From Tritrichomonas musculus (taxonomy: Eukaryota > Parabasalia > Tritrichomonadida > Tritrichomonadidae): a DNA stretch of 64,000 bases. The position numbers and the translations under genes were made by a program. Below, one piece after another: positions 1-9,971 of this stretch. The notes beneath the pieces are model-generated. The model saw only the letters and a program-made list of their open reading frames with translations. It did no database searches and was not told where the DNA came from. The stretch is taken from assembly GCA_039105265.1 (NCBI GenBank), contig JAPFFF010000003.1:930001-994000 (forward strand). Direction: 5' to 3'. Position 1 is the first letter of the stretch. Each line of letters starts with the position of its first letter.

Positions 1-264
1 CCAATTAAATGAAAAAATTTTATTTTCGACAGCAACCAAAAAAGTTGTTGATTGTGATAAAAAGCAAAACGAATTAACGTTTTTACCATCAAGTATTTTG
101 AGATCGTGCGCTGAAGATAAAGTAATTGACTCGGTAATAAAACAATTTAATAAACGATCGTCTTCTCCTAAAGTTAAAATTTCATCTCCTGATGGATCGA
201 CAGCAACAAGCTTTGTAGAACCGAAATGATCATTTTCTTGTTTCCTTTCGTGGAATGATTGCAT
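1..264 (-). CDS. WD40/beta-propeller-like protein, N-terminal part (runs off left edge)
   Basis: The minus strand has an ATG at 264-262 followed by 88 codons with no stop up to base 1, so this is the 5' end of a longer gene. The peptide has beta-propeller rhythm: residues about 18-30 read like a blade (KLVAVDPSGDEILTLGEDD) and a second strand set ends FLVAVENKIFSFNW. The first two blades loosely resemble the start of CTF4/AND-1 (WDHD1) proteins, but this is too short to name. The opposite strand is also open at 2-229, but that peptide has no protein-like periodicity. The gene is head-to-head with the next one, 120 bp away. Confidence 0.55.
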   Translation of the reverse strand, partial: MQSFHERKQENDHFGSTKLVAVDPSGDEILTLGEDDRLLNCFITESITLSSAHDLKILDGKNVNSFCFLSQSTTFLVAVENKIFSFNW

Positions 265-384
265 TTCAAATTCTATTCTCCGCAATGTGCGTTTAAAATA
301 AATTTTGTGTTAAACTTTTTCAATTATCATTATTTTGAAAGGGAAATGATCGTTAGTAAATGAACCTTTGTTCTCTATCAAATA
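265..384. promoter_or_regulatory. Short bidirectional promoter spacer
   Basis: This 120-bp gap separates two head-to-head starts (264 minus, 385 plus), so it must contain both promoters. It carries an AACTTTTTCAAT stretch followed by TATCATTATTTTGAA on the plus strand. Similar AACTTTTTC runs occur near other starts in the window (for example just upstream of 36540 on the minus strand), which suggests but does not prove a core-promoter element. Confidence 0.35.
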
Positions 385-1773
385 ATGAAAATTCATGGTT
401 ATCATGACTATAAAAAAAATTTTTCAAATGAAGAAAGCTCAAATAATAATCAGGAAGACGAAATATTGCAGCTTTTTAATGATGCTGTTGATGATATTTA
501 TAATTCAATTGAAATCCAAGACGAAGATTTGCTTAGTGATAGCATTTTACACATGACTCGGTTACTTCGAGATGATAAAAATAGAAATGAATTTAACAAA
601 TGCTTAGACACTATTGATGCTTTAAAAACAATTTTATCTAAGCTCTTAATTTTTGATTTTGACTCTTCCCTATCAAAGTCAACTTTAGAAATGATTTCTT
701 TTTTATCATCTACTAATTTACTACAAAAAACAGAAATTTTATATCAAGAACAATATTTTTTATATATTGTTAATTCAGCTATTATGACCAAAAATCCGTA
801 TTCATTTATAATTCTTAGTAATTTTTCACTTGAATGTGAAAGAAATGCGCAAAAATGCCTTGTTTTTATCTTACCTCATAACATTTTAAATATATTTTAT
901 CAATCTGCTGAAGATGATTCTAATCAATTCGATACAACTATTCAAAAGCAAAAAGAGTTTTATTTATTAAGTGTTTTATCATTATTATCTTCTTATTGCA
1001 ATTATAATGTTGATGAAAATTTAGCATTTGAAATTTTATCATGCATCAAAGATTTAATCTTTATTAATCAAAACAATACAACACTTCTTACTGAATTATT
1101 TTATGCCCTTTCAAGGTTTAGACTTAGTTGCCAATGCTGTATTCGAATAGCAAATCAAATAAATTTATTTGAATGTTTTGAAAAAGTTCGATTTGAATTG
1201 AATCCAAAATTTATTGTAACCATATTTCAGTATTATGGTGATTCAATTATGCAAGAATATGAAATTCCTGAATTAAATATAGATAAATTAATAAATTATG
1301 CTTCAAATAATAATAAAATAATTTCAGGAACAGCAATCTGGCTTATTTGGACCTATTTAAATGGCAATTCAAAAAAATCAATTCAAAAATTTTACACCTC
1401 TCAATTTTTTGATTTGATTAAATCAGTTATTATTGAAAATGAGCGAATTTCAAATACAGAAAATGCAATTCTTGTTTTATGCATTTTGATTGAAAAGGCA
1501 GATTCAACTCAAATTGAATTTTGTGCAACTGATGAGATAATTAATCTAATATTTGATTTCGAGTTCATTGAATATGATGATCAGCAGATTGTTTTTCACA
1601 CTATTCTTGCTTTGAATCGTATTCTAGATTACATGAGTGTTAAAGCTAACTACAATTTTTACAACTTTTTGAAGTCAAAACTCAAAGAATCAAGTCATTG
1701 TGAACTAGACGATGAATACAGCCAAATACTGATTGAAAAGTGTTCAGATATAATGAATTGTTTTGATGAATAG
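385..1773 (+). CDS. Hypothetical alpha-helical (ARM-like) protein
   Basis: A clean 462-codon frame from an ATG preceded by an AT-rich leader to TAG. The product is acidic and Asn-rich at the N-terminus (residues 13-30), then made of repeated amphipathic helices (runs of Leu/Ile/Phe every 3-4 residues, with short Asn/Asp turns). That pattern suits an armadillo/HEAT-type solenoid of the lineage-specific kind common in trichomonads. No catalytic motif, signal peptide or membrane span is visible. Codon use is strongly A/T-ending, like most neighbours. The function is not recognised; the solenoid assignment is an inference from sequence rhythm. Confidence 0.7.
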   Translation: MKIHGYHDYKKNFSNEESSNNNQEDEILQLFNDAVDDIYNSIEIQDEDLLSDSILHMTRLLRDDKNRNEFNKCLDTIDALKTILSKLLIFDFDSSLSKSTLEMISFLSSTNLLQKTEILYQEQYFLYIVNSAIMTKNPYSFIILSNFSLECERNAQKCLVFILPHNILNIFYQSAEDDSNQFDTTIQKQKEFYLLSVLSLLSSYCNYNVDENLAFEILSCIKDLIFINQNNTTLLTELFYALSRFRLSCQCCIRIANQINLFECFEKVRFELNPKFIVTIFQYYGDSIMQEYEIPELNIDKLINYASNNNKIISGTAIWLIWTYLNGNSKKSIQKFYTSQFFDLIKSVIIENERISNTENAILVLCILIEKADSTQIEFCATDEIINLIFDFEFIEYDDQQIVFHTILALNRILDYMSVKANYNFYNFLKSKLKESSHCELDDEYSQILIEKCSDIMNCFDE

Positions 1774-2287
1774 ATATATAGATAAAATTTAATAAAAAAA
1801 ATTATGTGTGTTTTATATTATTATTCAAGATTTCGTAATTTGTCATGACTAATGTATTCAAAATTGAATTAACTTTTGAAAAATTGAGATCATTCAATTT
1901 CTAGATGACTGATTTTTGTTGATAAGTGTAAGAAAATTCTTTACAAAATACATAAAACTACTTTTACTTCAGTTTTACAATGTTTAGTAAGTTATGAATG
2001 CTATGTGACATATGTGCTTGGCAAGTTTTGATTAACTAATGTTCATTAGCACGCCAAATTAAAAAAAAATTTAGAACAAAAAAACGTAATATATCCATCT
2101 TAAATTATGATATCATATACTCTTTCTTTTGATAATTGCTAATTCAACAATTTTTTAGCTCTTGGACTGTCCATGAACTACTAATATACTATTTCTTTTG
2201 ATAATTGATTGTGTTAAGTGCAATTCATTATCATATTTGAGTAGTTCATTATTAGTAAAAGCAATAATTCAAAATAATAAAATAATA
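1774..2287. other. AT-rich spacer before the MITE
   Basis: No gene was found here. Two short direct copies of a TTTCTTTTGATAATTG block lie about 70 bp apart near 2120 and 2190, and homopolymer A/T runs are frequent. The segment ends at the TA that borders the inverted-repeat element at 2288. Confidence 0.5.
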
Positions 2288-2582
2288 GACCTTTTTATAA
2301 AAAAAATTTTTTTTTTTGCGATAAAGTATACTTTTTAGCGATAATGTCTACTTTTTCATAAAAAAAGAACTTTTTCACTTAAACAAATGAATCTATATAT
2401 CTTAAAAATAAACTGATAAAACATAATTTATAACAACTAAAATATATTATATGCTTGTCTAGAATCATATAACATTGGTTTTAAATAATAATTCTAATTG
2501 CTTTGCGTTTTTGTGAAAAAGTGATCATTATCGCTAAAAAGTATACTTTATCGCAAAAAAAATTTCTTTTTATAAAAAGGTC
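2288..2582. mobile_element. 295-bp MITE with long terminal inverted repeats and TA flanks
   Basis: The two ends are near-perfect inverted copies over about 70-75 bp (2288 to about 2363 and about 2508 to 2582). Both start GACCTTTTTATAAAAA and share an internal GCGATAAAGTATACTTTT block followed by TAGCGATAATG. The element is bounded on both sides by TA (2286-2287 and 2583-2584), the target duplication expected for Tc1/mariner-type insertion. The roughly 145-bp core has no coding capacity, so this is a non-autonomous element. It lies 51 bp from the 3' end of the EF-hand/WD40 gene. The arm similarity suggests a fairly young insertion. Confidence 0.85.
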
Positions 2583-2633
2583 TAATATTTATTCAAACAA
2601 TAATATAAATTCAAACAATAATATAAAACCACT

Positions 2634-5600
2634 CTAATCAAAAAGAGTTGGTGCATATAATTCTGTTGATTTTTTCCCTTTTTTAATTCCACTTTTTGAT
2701 CTTTTTGGAGGAATCATTGGGATCTTCAAAACTGGTGCTGCTGCTGTGCGAGAAGGGTTATTTTTGTTTAATATTTTTGTAATATTTCTTATTAGTTCAT
2801 TTGGTCTTTGTGACATTTGTAGCAACTTTGGCTTTTTGAGGGGCTCAATTGCATGGTCATTTGCTCTAATCGCCTCCATTATGTCATCCTGCTTCTTTCT
2901 TATAGCGGAATCTGTTTCATCTGTGTATTCGTCCAATGCCTTCCTTATCATTTCAGGATTGAATAGGTCAGATTGCTCGTTTTTCTGGTCTGCCGAATCA
3001 GTAACGCTGTTATTGTTGTTATTTTCGTTATTCATATCGAATTCGGTACGATTTGTCTTCGTGTAAACGCCTTTCAATTCAAAATTCTCATTACTATCAT
3101 TATTTATTAATAATGATTCTCTTAATTTATCATTTTCACTTTTTCTATAAAAGTGAACTTCCTCTTTTTCAAAGGGAGGTTTTTTGATCCATGTCTCAGG
3201 ATCATGTAAATTCCACTTACTTGATTCAGAAAAGAAGCCTACGTATTCAAACGTGTCTTTCTTCCATAATCGCACGCATTGATCGGCTCCACATGTTGCA
3301 AGGAACTCGTTGTTGTAGCATAAAACAAGGCTTCTTATTTCAGAATTATGGCATCTCTCAATAAATGATTCTGAGAGTATCAATGCAGTTTGGTCAGTGT
3401 CAGATACTTTACAATTCCATCGTTTAACATATCCTAGCGTATCAGCTGTGAAAATTACTTCGTCATCAACTGATGCAGCAATGGCTGTTATTGAATGCTG
3501 AACAATAATTTTGTGAGCTTCGAGAGATTGGACCACTTTAAGTTTGGGTAATGATACAACTGTCAAAATACCATTCGAATCGCCTATAATGGCAAAGTTG
3601 CCATAGCACTCTATAGCTTCAACAGTTGCTGCTGGTTCTAATTGAATTGATGCAACAGGAAAAGTCGTATCAACAGACCATTCAAAAAGTTCCCCACTGA
3701 CACTGCCTGAAATAAGTCCTTGCGAAAAGGCTGATACAGCTGATATGTCGCTCACATGACCCGTGTATTTGCGTACTAAATCAAAGGTTTCAAACTCAGA
3801 TTCTTGATATATACATAAAGTTTTGTCCCAGCCAGCTCTGACCAAATAGCTTCTGAAATTTATCTCGAAGAATTCGAGTATTGTTATTAAAGGAGATTCC
3901 GGTTGAAGGTTAATTGAATTGATAACAGAGCCGCTATTGTAATTCCACATCAATGTTTGATTCTTGAATGATGACGTGATTAGCCGCCTCCCGCTAGGAT
4001 CAATTGTAACAGCGCAAATATCTGATGAGCTGTCAGACCAGGGCTCAACGTGTGATGATGCGTTCTGGCCCATCTCAATATTCCATACTTTTATTGTACA
4101 TAAACGATCGATTGTTACTATTTCATTAAATTCTTTTGTATATTTACAACCAACTATTGTGTGTCCATGAGTCATTGGCTCAAGGGACTCATTTAATGCT
4201 GATATATCTTCTGCCCATTTCACTGGAAAGTTTGCAGCAGTCAGTAATGCATGCCTTTTATCATCATACATCACTGAACTGTAGTGGTTTTCGGGTCGAA
4301 GCATAACTGGATCCATCCATTCTCGAACCATCGTATAATTTGATGCATCCCAAACGCGAAATTCTTTTTTGCATGTCATTGTAATAATATAATTTTTGCC
4401 TGTTGTTGCTACGAAATCAGAAATGTGTGACAGTTGATTATAATGTCCACCTAATTTGAATAATTTGTTAGGTGGTGAAATCGACCAAACGTAGGCGTCA
4501 CGTGAAATGCCACATGTTGTAAGAGCTTTTTGCTTAAATGAGAAATGAAATCCTAAAATTGAATTTTTATCTGTAAATGTTCGAGTAACTGAAAACTTTT
4601 TGGTTTTAAAGCTATACGTCCAAAATTTAACTGTGTGATCTAATGATGATGTTGCATAACAATCATAATCATATATATATGTAATTTGCGTGATACCTGA
4701 TTTGTGCATTGAAAATCGTGCAATCCGTTCGATTTTGTAATCTAAGCCTTTTCGTCGTGTTGGGGCTGAAAGCTTATATAATTCTAAAGATCCTTGATCA
4801 TCGCCAACCCAAAAATGCTCGTATTTAGGATCACTATATATATCTTGTGCCATAATTAAAACAGTTGGTACATTATAAAGTGGCATTGTTGGAGATTTAA
4901 TAATCTTCAAAATTCCTTTGGCATCGCTTTGAGACATCGATTTAATTTGTTTTGGTGATGGTGATGCACCAACTTCAACTGGAAATTGAGTTAAACTTTC
5001 AAGATCAAAAAACAAGAGGCGTCTATTTGTTGTTGTAACTGCGAGTACTAAAAAAGATTCAATTACAAGAATACGCGAAAACATTCCAGGTTCTAGCAAA
5101 GCTCTTGAAAATGTTAAATCTGAAATATTCCAAAATCGAATAGAATCACTTGAAACAGTTACGTATTCTGATAATCGATTGCAAATAGTAATTTGTTGAA
5201 TTAGTTCTCTATGGCATTGGCTTTTATTTTTTGGAGGAGATGATAATTTTTTTATAAATTGAGCTGCATCGCTTTCAGGTTTAAGACCAAGTAATTTTAT
5301 ATCATTCATTAAATATGTAACAAGTTCGTTCCATGTTATTAATCCATCGCAATTAACATCTATCCGCTTAAAGTAATTTTCATAATCAAACTGTGAAAGC
5401 CTTCCATCGTGAATTACATTTTTTATTTCTGAGCAGCACCAGGCTTCAAATGTGAGAGTTTTATTGTTATTGATATCAGATTTTTCAAAAGCTTGACGAA
5501 GCTCACGTAAAAACTTTTTTTTATGACTTGTTTCACGATTTTTTTCAAGTCGTCCGATTCGTGAATTCATTGACTTCGGAGGAACGTCCCAAACTCTTGC

Positions 5601-5741
5601 TGTTAAAGAGGGAGATTGAATCGCTGAAAATGTAACTGATTGATTTTCGCTTATATAATGAGACTGATTTTCGCTTATATTATCATACTCACTGCTGCTA
5701 TCTGATGCAAAGAAGCTTTTGTTTGAGCGAAATGTATCCAT
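2634..5741 (-). CDS. EF-hand plus WD40-repeat protein (WDR49/CFAP337/WDR64-like)
   Basis: 1035 residues. After a Ser-rich head come two EF-hands: residues about 89-100 (DINNNKTLTFEA) and 128-139 (DVNCDGLITWNE), the second with a canonical Ca2+ loop. From about 185 to 860 there are many WD40 blades (for example ending SLDHTVKFW, CGADQCVRLW, KNQTLMW), enough for two propellers. The tail is charged and Asn-rich with a basic C-terminus (SKSGIKKGKK). EF-hand followed by a double propeller is the layout of the WDR49/WDR64/EFCAB8 group, whose ciliary member is CFAP337; an axonemal role would suit a flagellate but is inferred. The ATG at 5741 is the first in frame. It is head-to-head with the phosphatase gene. 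Confidence 0.75.
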   Translation of the reverse strand: MDTFRSNKSFFASDSSSEYDNISENQSHYISENQSVTFSAIQSPSLTARVWDVPPKSMNSRIGRLEKNRETSHKKKFLRELRQAFEKSDINNNKTLTFEAWCCSEIKNVIHDGRLSQFDYENYFKRIDVNCDGLITWNELVTYLMNDIKLLGLKPESDAAQFIKKLSSPPKNKSQCHRELIQQITICNRLSEYVTVSSDSIRFWNISDLTFSRALLEPGMFSRILVIESFLVLAVTTTNRRLLFFDLESLTQFPVEVGASPSPKQIKSMSQSDAKGILKIIKSPTMPLYNVPTVLIMAQDIYSDPKYEHFWVGDDQGSLELYKLSAPTRRKGLDYKIERIARFSMHKSGITQITYIYDYDCYATSSLDHTVKFWTYSFKTKKFSVTRTFTDKNSILGFHFSFKQKALTTCGISRDAYVWSISPPNKLFKLGGHYNQLSHISDFVATTGKNYIITMTCKKEFRVWDASNYTMVREWMDPVMLRPENHYSSVMYDDKRHALLTAANFPVKWAEDISALNESLEPMTHGHTIVGCKYTKEFNEIVTIDRLCTIKVWNIEMGQNASSHVEPWSDSSSDICAVTIDPSGRRLITSSFKNQTLMWNYNSGSVINSINLQPESPLITILEFFEINFRSYLVRAGWDKTLCIYQESEFETFDLVRKYTGHVSDISAVSAFSQGLISGSVSGELFEWSVDTTFPVASIQLEPAATVEAIECYGNFAIIGDSNGILTVVSLPKLKVVQSLEAHKIIVQHSITAIAASVDDEVIFTADTLGYVKRWNCKVSDTDQTALILSESFIERCHNSEIRSLVLCYNNEFLATCGADQCVRLWKKDTFEYVGFFSESSKWNLHDPETWIKKPPFEKEEVHFYRKSENDKLRESLLINNDSNENFELKGVYTKTNRTEFDMNNENNNNNSVTDSADQKNEQSDLFNPEMIRKALDEYTDETDSAIRKKQDDIMEAIRANDHAIEPLKKPKLLQMSQRPNELIRNITKILNKNNPSRTAAAPVLKIPMIPPKRSKSGIKKGKKSTELYAPTLFD

Positions 5742-6285
5742 TCAGACAAAAGTTTGTGTTATAAATATTAACACAAAAAGAAATGTCAACCGTTTTTGAA
5801 AAAGGTAAATTTTTTACCATTTGGATTATATTTTAAAAGAAAGATGAAAATTCTTTTCATTTTCAAAATAAAAAAATAATTAACGTAACCTAGGATTTAT
5901 TTATCAATGATTTTTTTAATTTCAAATTATTAATTATAATTTTTTCATGAAAATTATGAATTAATCGCATGTTTATTTGTATTTTTAATTGATTTATAAA
6001 TGTAATAAACTCTGCAAAATGGTATATTTTGTTGATAATTTGTTTTTAAAAATTGAATGTTATAATTCAAAAAAAATAGCAAGAATCTATTCAAAATATA
6101 TTCAATTAATTTACAATTTTTATGTAGTTTTTTTGGCGCCTAATTTATGAGTAACAAAAAAATGCAATTTTTTGAAGTTTTATGATTAATGTTGTGGGAA
6201 AAAGATTCCGTGAAAAAAAAGCATAGTTTTACAATTTCATTTTTATTTGAAAAAAATATGGTTATATTTTATAATTAATTTACAA
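5742..6285. promoter_or_regulatory. Divergent intergenic region (EF-hand/WD40 gene and phosphatase gene)
   Basis: 544 bp between two outward-facing starts. It is very AT-rich with poly-A runs. A TTTTTTTGGCGCC stretch near 6128-6140 is the only GC-rich word and is reminiscent of an E2F-type site. No gene or RNA was recognised. Confidence 0.3.
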
Positions 6286-7191
6286 ATGACCAACTTCGAT
6301 CCTCAAGCAGCTCTTAAAGTTTTCCTCGATTCAAAAAATAGATTAAAATATTTCCCTTTTATATATATTCCTATTTCATATATTGAAGAACTTTGCAAAA
6401 CAGTGACAGATATCTTTTTAAGTGAAGAATCTGTTGTATCATTGTCTCCGCCTTTAACTGTTTGTGGTGATACTCATGGCCAATTTACAGATACAATTCG
6501 TATTTTTGATGTAGTTGGATCGCTTCCCGAAAATCAATATCTATTTCTTGGCGATTATGTTGATCGAGGTTCGCAGTCAGTAGAAAATATTGTATTTTTG
6601 CTTACTCTTAAAGTTCTTTATCCAAATAGAATTTTTCTGCTCAGAGGAAATCATGAAACAGAAGAAATATCAACAGTATATGGTCTTAGAGATGAATGCA
6701 TAAAACGCTATGGATTTGGTCTTTATTCAACATTTTTAAAAGTTTTCGAGGCAATGCCATTTGCTGCGATTGTTGCTGGCCAAATTTTTTGTGTCCACGG
6801 TGGAATCTGTTCCGAAAAATGTGATATTGAGACATTAAAAGCAGTTAAAAGACCTTTAGATCTAAATGATTCAAAAATAATTACAGATTTGCTTTGGTCT
6901 GATCCTAATGATGATGTCCGAGGCTTTCAACCTTCACCGAGAGGCGTTTCTTTTCTTTTCGGGAAAGGTGAAGCCCAAAATTTTATGAAGTTAAATAATC
7001 TATCATTAATTATTAGAAGTCATGAATTTTGCTCAGAGGGAACAGCTTTTCCATTTGGAAAAGATGGAGGAGTGATAACTGTATTTTCTGCATCTAATTA
7101 TTGTAGTACAATGAATTCTAGCGCTGTATTGAAAATAGATGAAAATTTATTGCTTCACTTTGTTATGTTTCAAATAAACCAAGTCGAGTGA
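6286..7191 (+). CDS. Ser/Thr protein phosphatase, PP1-like (PPP family)
   Basis: 301 residues from the first ATG (6286); upstream in-frame codons have no ATG. All PPP-family metal and phosphate motifs are present: GDTHGQ (61-66), GDYVDRG (89-95), RGNHE (120-124), HGG, and RSHE near the C-terminus. The length equals the catalytic core of PP1/PP2A with almost no tail. Two small departures from textbook PP1 are GDTHG instead of GDIHG and SASNYC instead of SAPNYC. It should dephosphorylate Ser/Thr with regulatory subunits setting specificity. The subfamily (PP1 versus PP2A/PP4/PP6) is judged by eye; PP1 fits best because of the LRGNHE context and size. Confidence 0.9.
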   Translation: MTNFDPQAALKVFLDSKNRLKYFPFIYIPISYIEELCKTVTDIFLSEESVVSLSPPLTVCGDTHGQFTDTIRIFDVVGSLPENQYLFLGDYVDRGSQSVENIVFLLTLKVLYPNRIFLLRGNHETEEISTVYGLRDECIKRYGFGLYSTFLKVFEAMPFAAIVAGQIFCVHGGICSEKCDIETLKAVKRPLDLNDSKIITDLLWSDPNDDVRGFQPSPRGVSFLFGKGEAQNFMKLNNLSLIIRSHEFCSEGTAFPFGKDGGVITVFSASNYCSTMNSSAVLKIDENLLLHFVMFQINQVE

Positions 7192-8088
7192 TGTGTCTTT
7201 ATATTTATAAAAAACTAAATATGTGATTTATTACTAATTGACTACATAAAAAAATGGATTATTATTATTTAATTGTTAAAATTCATGTAATTGGTTAGGG
7301 AGAATGCCATGAATTAAAAGCTGTATTTAAAGGAAAAAATTAGAGTGAAAAAGATGATAAAGTTTTATAAAAGATGAAAATTTTAGAAAACAATAATTAA
7401 TGAAAAAAAAGGACCTAGTTATAATTGAAAAAATTATTGTAAATCTTAATCTCCCTAAGTATTAGCAAGAATAAAGTTTGGCTCAAGAATCAGGGATACG
7501 ATGTTCATCAGTAAGCAGAAGACCGTCGTATTTATCATCATCTTGATAATAAAACATACTTTGTCGTTAAAGTGTTTTTAAAAAATTACTTGATAAGAAG
7601 CAACAATAATCCAAATAAGATTTGGTCTAACAAATTAAACAAAGTATTTTCAAAAATATTGTCAAATTATTCTCAATTATCGAGTTGTTCGTTTATTTAA
7701 TTTTAATATAAATATTTTTTTTAATTTATTATTTATAGCCAAATTATATTTTTAAATATGTTGTTTTTATTAAAATAGCATTTAATACATTAATTCATTA
7801 AAAATATAAAAGATATTCATAAATATTTAAAAATAAATTGTGTTGAAAAGGATCGTAAAAGTTCGTTATTTGATTTTAAAAAAAGTAGAAAGTTTCTATT
7901 AAATTAAAGATTAATGTAAATACTAAAATAGATAATATAAAGTAATTGAGTATATAATTTAATTGGTTGAATATAATGCCTTGTAATTCATTTTAATTTT
8001 AAGATATAAGAATTATTATTTTTATATCAATTCAAAATTTTGAATTACTCTCTTTGCGATATTTTTTTCTAAAAATATTGGTATAAAT
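7192..8088. other. AT-rich spacer
   Basis: About 0.9 kb of A/T-rich sequence with no frame that looks coding. It ends with GTATAAAT (8081-8088), one copy of the target duplication that flanks the element beginning at 8089. Confidence 0.5.
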
Positions 8089-8587
8089 AATCCTGTCCAT
8101 TTTGGATTTTATCGTAGGATAACCGTTATCCTGGATGGGGAAAAAATCCAGCTTGGATTTTTCTTTTTTTCATATAATAAATCCAAAGTTTTAACAGATG
8201 GATTATTATTCTCAAAAAGTTCTTAATTTAAACTAGAAATGATTTTTTGAATGTTGTAAACCATTGAATTGATTTTTTCAGAGAAAATCCAAAATAAACC
8301 ATTGAATGGATATATAAAAAATCCATTCTATAGTTTACATAATTGTTTTTGGATTTTTTGAAATTTCTGCCATTTCCTTTATTTTGTATCAAAGAAATTT
8401 AAAAAGCCCAATGCATAACTAATTTAATTAACAGCAAATGCACAAAAATATGCAAAAATAAAGAATTTATTGGGTTTTTTTAATAATTCTATATAGACAA
8501 ATAGTAATTCAAAATAAAACCGTTATCCAAAATTTAAAAAAAAAAAAATCCAAAAAACGGTTAAAATATCAAATTTGGACACCCTTA
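8089..8587. mobile_element. hAT-like non-autonomous element (499 bp) with 8-bp target duplication
   Basis: Flanked by identical GTATAAAT octamers (8081-8088 and 8588-8595). The ends are imperfect inverted repeats: the left reads ..CCTGTCCATTTTGGATTTTA and the right, reverse-complemented, GGGTGTCCAAATTTGATATT. An 8-bp duplication and a GGGTGTCC-type end are typical of hAT transposons. Both subterminal zones are rich in short ATCCAAA/GGATTTT words and in CCGTTATCC; near the left end AGGATAAC-C-GTTATCCT makes a near-perfect hairpin. There is no open frame for a transposase. Divergence between the ends suggests an older insertion than the MITE at 2288. Confidence 0.7.
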
Positions 8588-8806
8588 GTATAAATGTTTA
8601 TTAATGGTTTTAAAAAGTTTTATGATAGAGAAAATAAATATAAATAAATAATTGAATTTCCTAATAATTGAATTATTGAATTTCTTTTCAATTTGTAGGC
8701 AGAAGTGACATCAACGAATAACTTTTTCTAAAGTAAAAGCTCTGAAATTGAAATTTTTTTTAAATTCTCATAAATACACATCACTTTCTTATATAACAAA
8801 AAGAAA

Positions 8807-9538
8807 ATGGAAACTTCAAACGAACAAGCTCAGTCCCCCATCGAGGGCGCCTCTGAAAAAGAGGAGAATAAGGTCCCTTTAAATGATGAGGTTGAAGAAA
8901 TTGCTGAGCAAATTGAAGAAAATTTTGAAAAGAAGAAGGAAAAGAAAGATAAGAAGAAGGATAAGAAAAAAGATAAGAAAAAGGATAAGAAGGGCGACAA
9001 AAAGAAAGATAAAAAAGAAAAGCAAAAGAATCCAGAATTAGAAAAACAAATCAAAGAAGAAGGTAAGAGGCTTCAGTATTTACTTGCATTAAAACTTCAC
9101 AGAATGGGTGTTTCATGCAAGCCAAAGAAAGTAAGGAGAATGATTCGTAAACAGATTTGGAAGAAGCACAAATGTATGAAAGGTCGCCCATGCGATAAGT
9201 CACCCGGAAAAGGAAAGGATATTTGTAAAAGAAGAAAGATGAGGATGAGGATGAGAATGATGATGTATTACCAAAAGATGTGGAATATGCGAATGAAATA
9301 TCAGATGATGATGTACAGGAAGATGATGCGTCAAAGAATCTTATATTGGAAGATGTTACGAATCCAACAATTATATTATCAGCAAGCGCAATGGTATTAC
9401 CAGCAACAGTATCAATGGTACTATCCACAGCCTGGGCAAGGCTGGGGTCAACAATCTAGTTGGTATTATCCCCAACAATACTGCCCTGTCTATCCCAGAT
9501 ATGATTATAATCCATGGCAAAATATTCGCAGATGGTAA
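8807..9538 (+). CDS. Lys-rich then Met/Arg/Tyr/Gln/Trp-rich basic protein of unknown function
   Basis: 243 residues in three compositional zones. There is an acidic head (1-40), then a Lys/Asp block of KKDKKKDK-type repeats (about 42-76). A short helical segment carries Cys (GVSCKPKK, HKCMKGRPCDKS) at about 100-140. The tail is first Met/Arg-rich (MRMRMRMMMYYQ, MMMYRKMMRQ) and finally Tyr/Trp/Gln/Pro-rich (QWYYQQQYQWYYPQPGQG). No known domain is recognised. Such basic plus aromatic/Gln low-complexity composition suggests a nucleic-acid-binding or condensate-forming protein, which is inference only. A TCACTTTC initiator-like word sits about 25 bp upstream of the ATG. GC and codon use are richer than in neighbours because of the biased composition. 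Confidence 0.75.
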   Translation: METSNEQAQSPIEGASEKEENKVPLNDEVEEIAEQIEENFEKKKEKKDKKKDKKKDKKKDKKGDKKKDKKEKQKNPELEKQIKEEGKRLQYLLALKLHRMGVSCKPKKVRRMIRKQIWKKHKCMKGRPCDKSPGKGKDICKRRKMRMRMRMMMYYQKMWNMRMKYQMMMYRKMMRQRILYWKMLRIQQLYYQQAQWYYQQQYQWYYPQPGQGWGQQSSWYYPQQYCPVYPRYDYNPWQNIRRW

Positions 9539-9971
9539 TATAATTAATTTAATTCAATTCAATTAGTAAAAAGCATCATTAACTATTATTATTTTTCTTA
9601 TTATTCTCAGTATTGCAAACAAGATAATTAACCATTGCATGTTTTTGATTAAAAGCAAGCAACATATATTGCAATAAAATAAATGTAAATCGCGATAAAA
9701 TTTAATAATAATATAACAATAGAAAATTGAAAACGCATCATATAATTCTCTTAAATTAAATTTTAATTGAATAATTTATGCTTCTTTATCTAATTTTAAC
9801 AAATAGTTTAAAAGATATAATTTTTATTGTTTATAATTAAATTTCTAAAACTAAATAAATATTATAAAAATTATTTAGAAATATAAAAAAATAACTAAGA
9901 AATTTTATAAAAATAAAAAGAAGTTCAGGTAAAATAATGATTTTTTTCTGAGAAACTTTTTAAATATGTAA
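9539..9971. other. AT-rich spacer upstream of the BEACH gene
   Basis: 433 bp, almost pure A/T with short runs. An AAACTTTTTAAATATG stretch lies immediately before the next start codon. Nothing else recognised. Confidence 0.4.

Noticed and set aside
2-229. Plus-strand open frame at the left edge (about 75 codons)
   Set aside because: It overlaps the minus-strand frame, which has an ATG and WD40-like strand pattern; the plus-strand peptide has no domain-like features.
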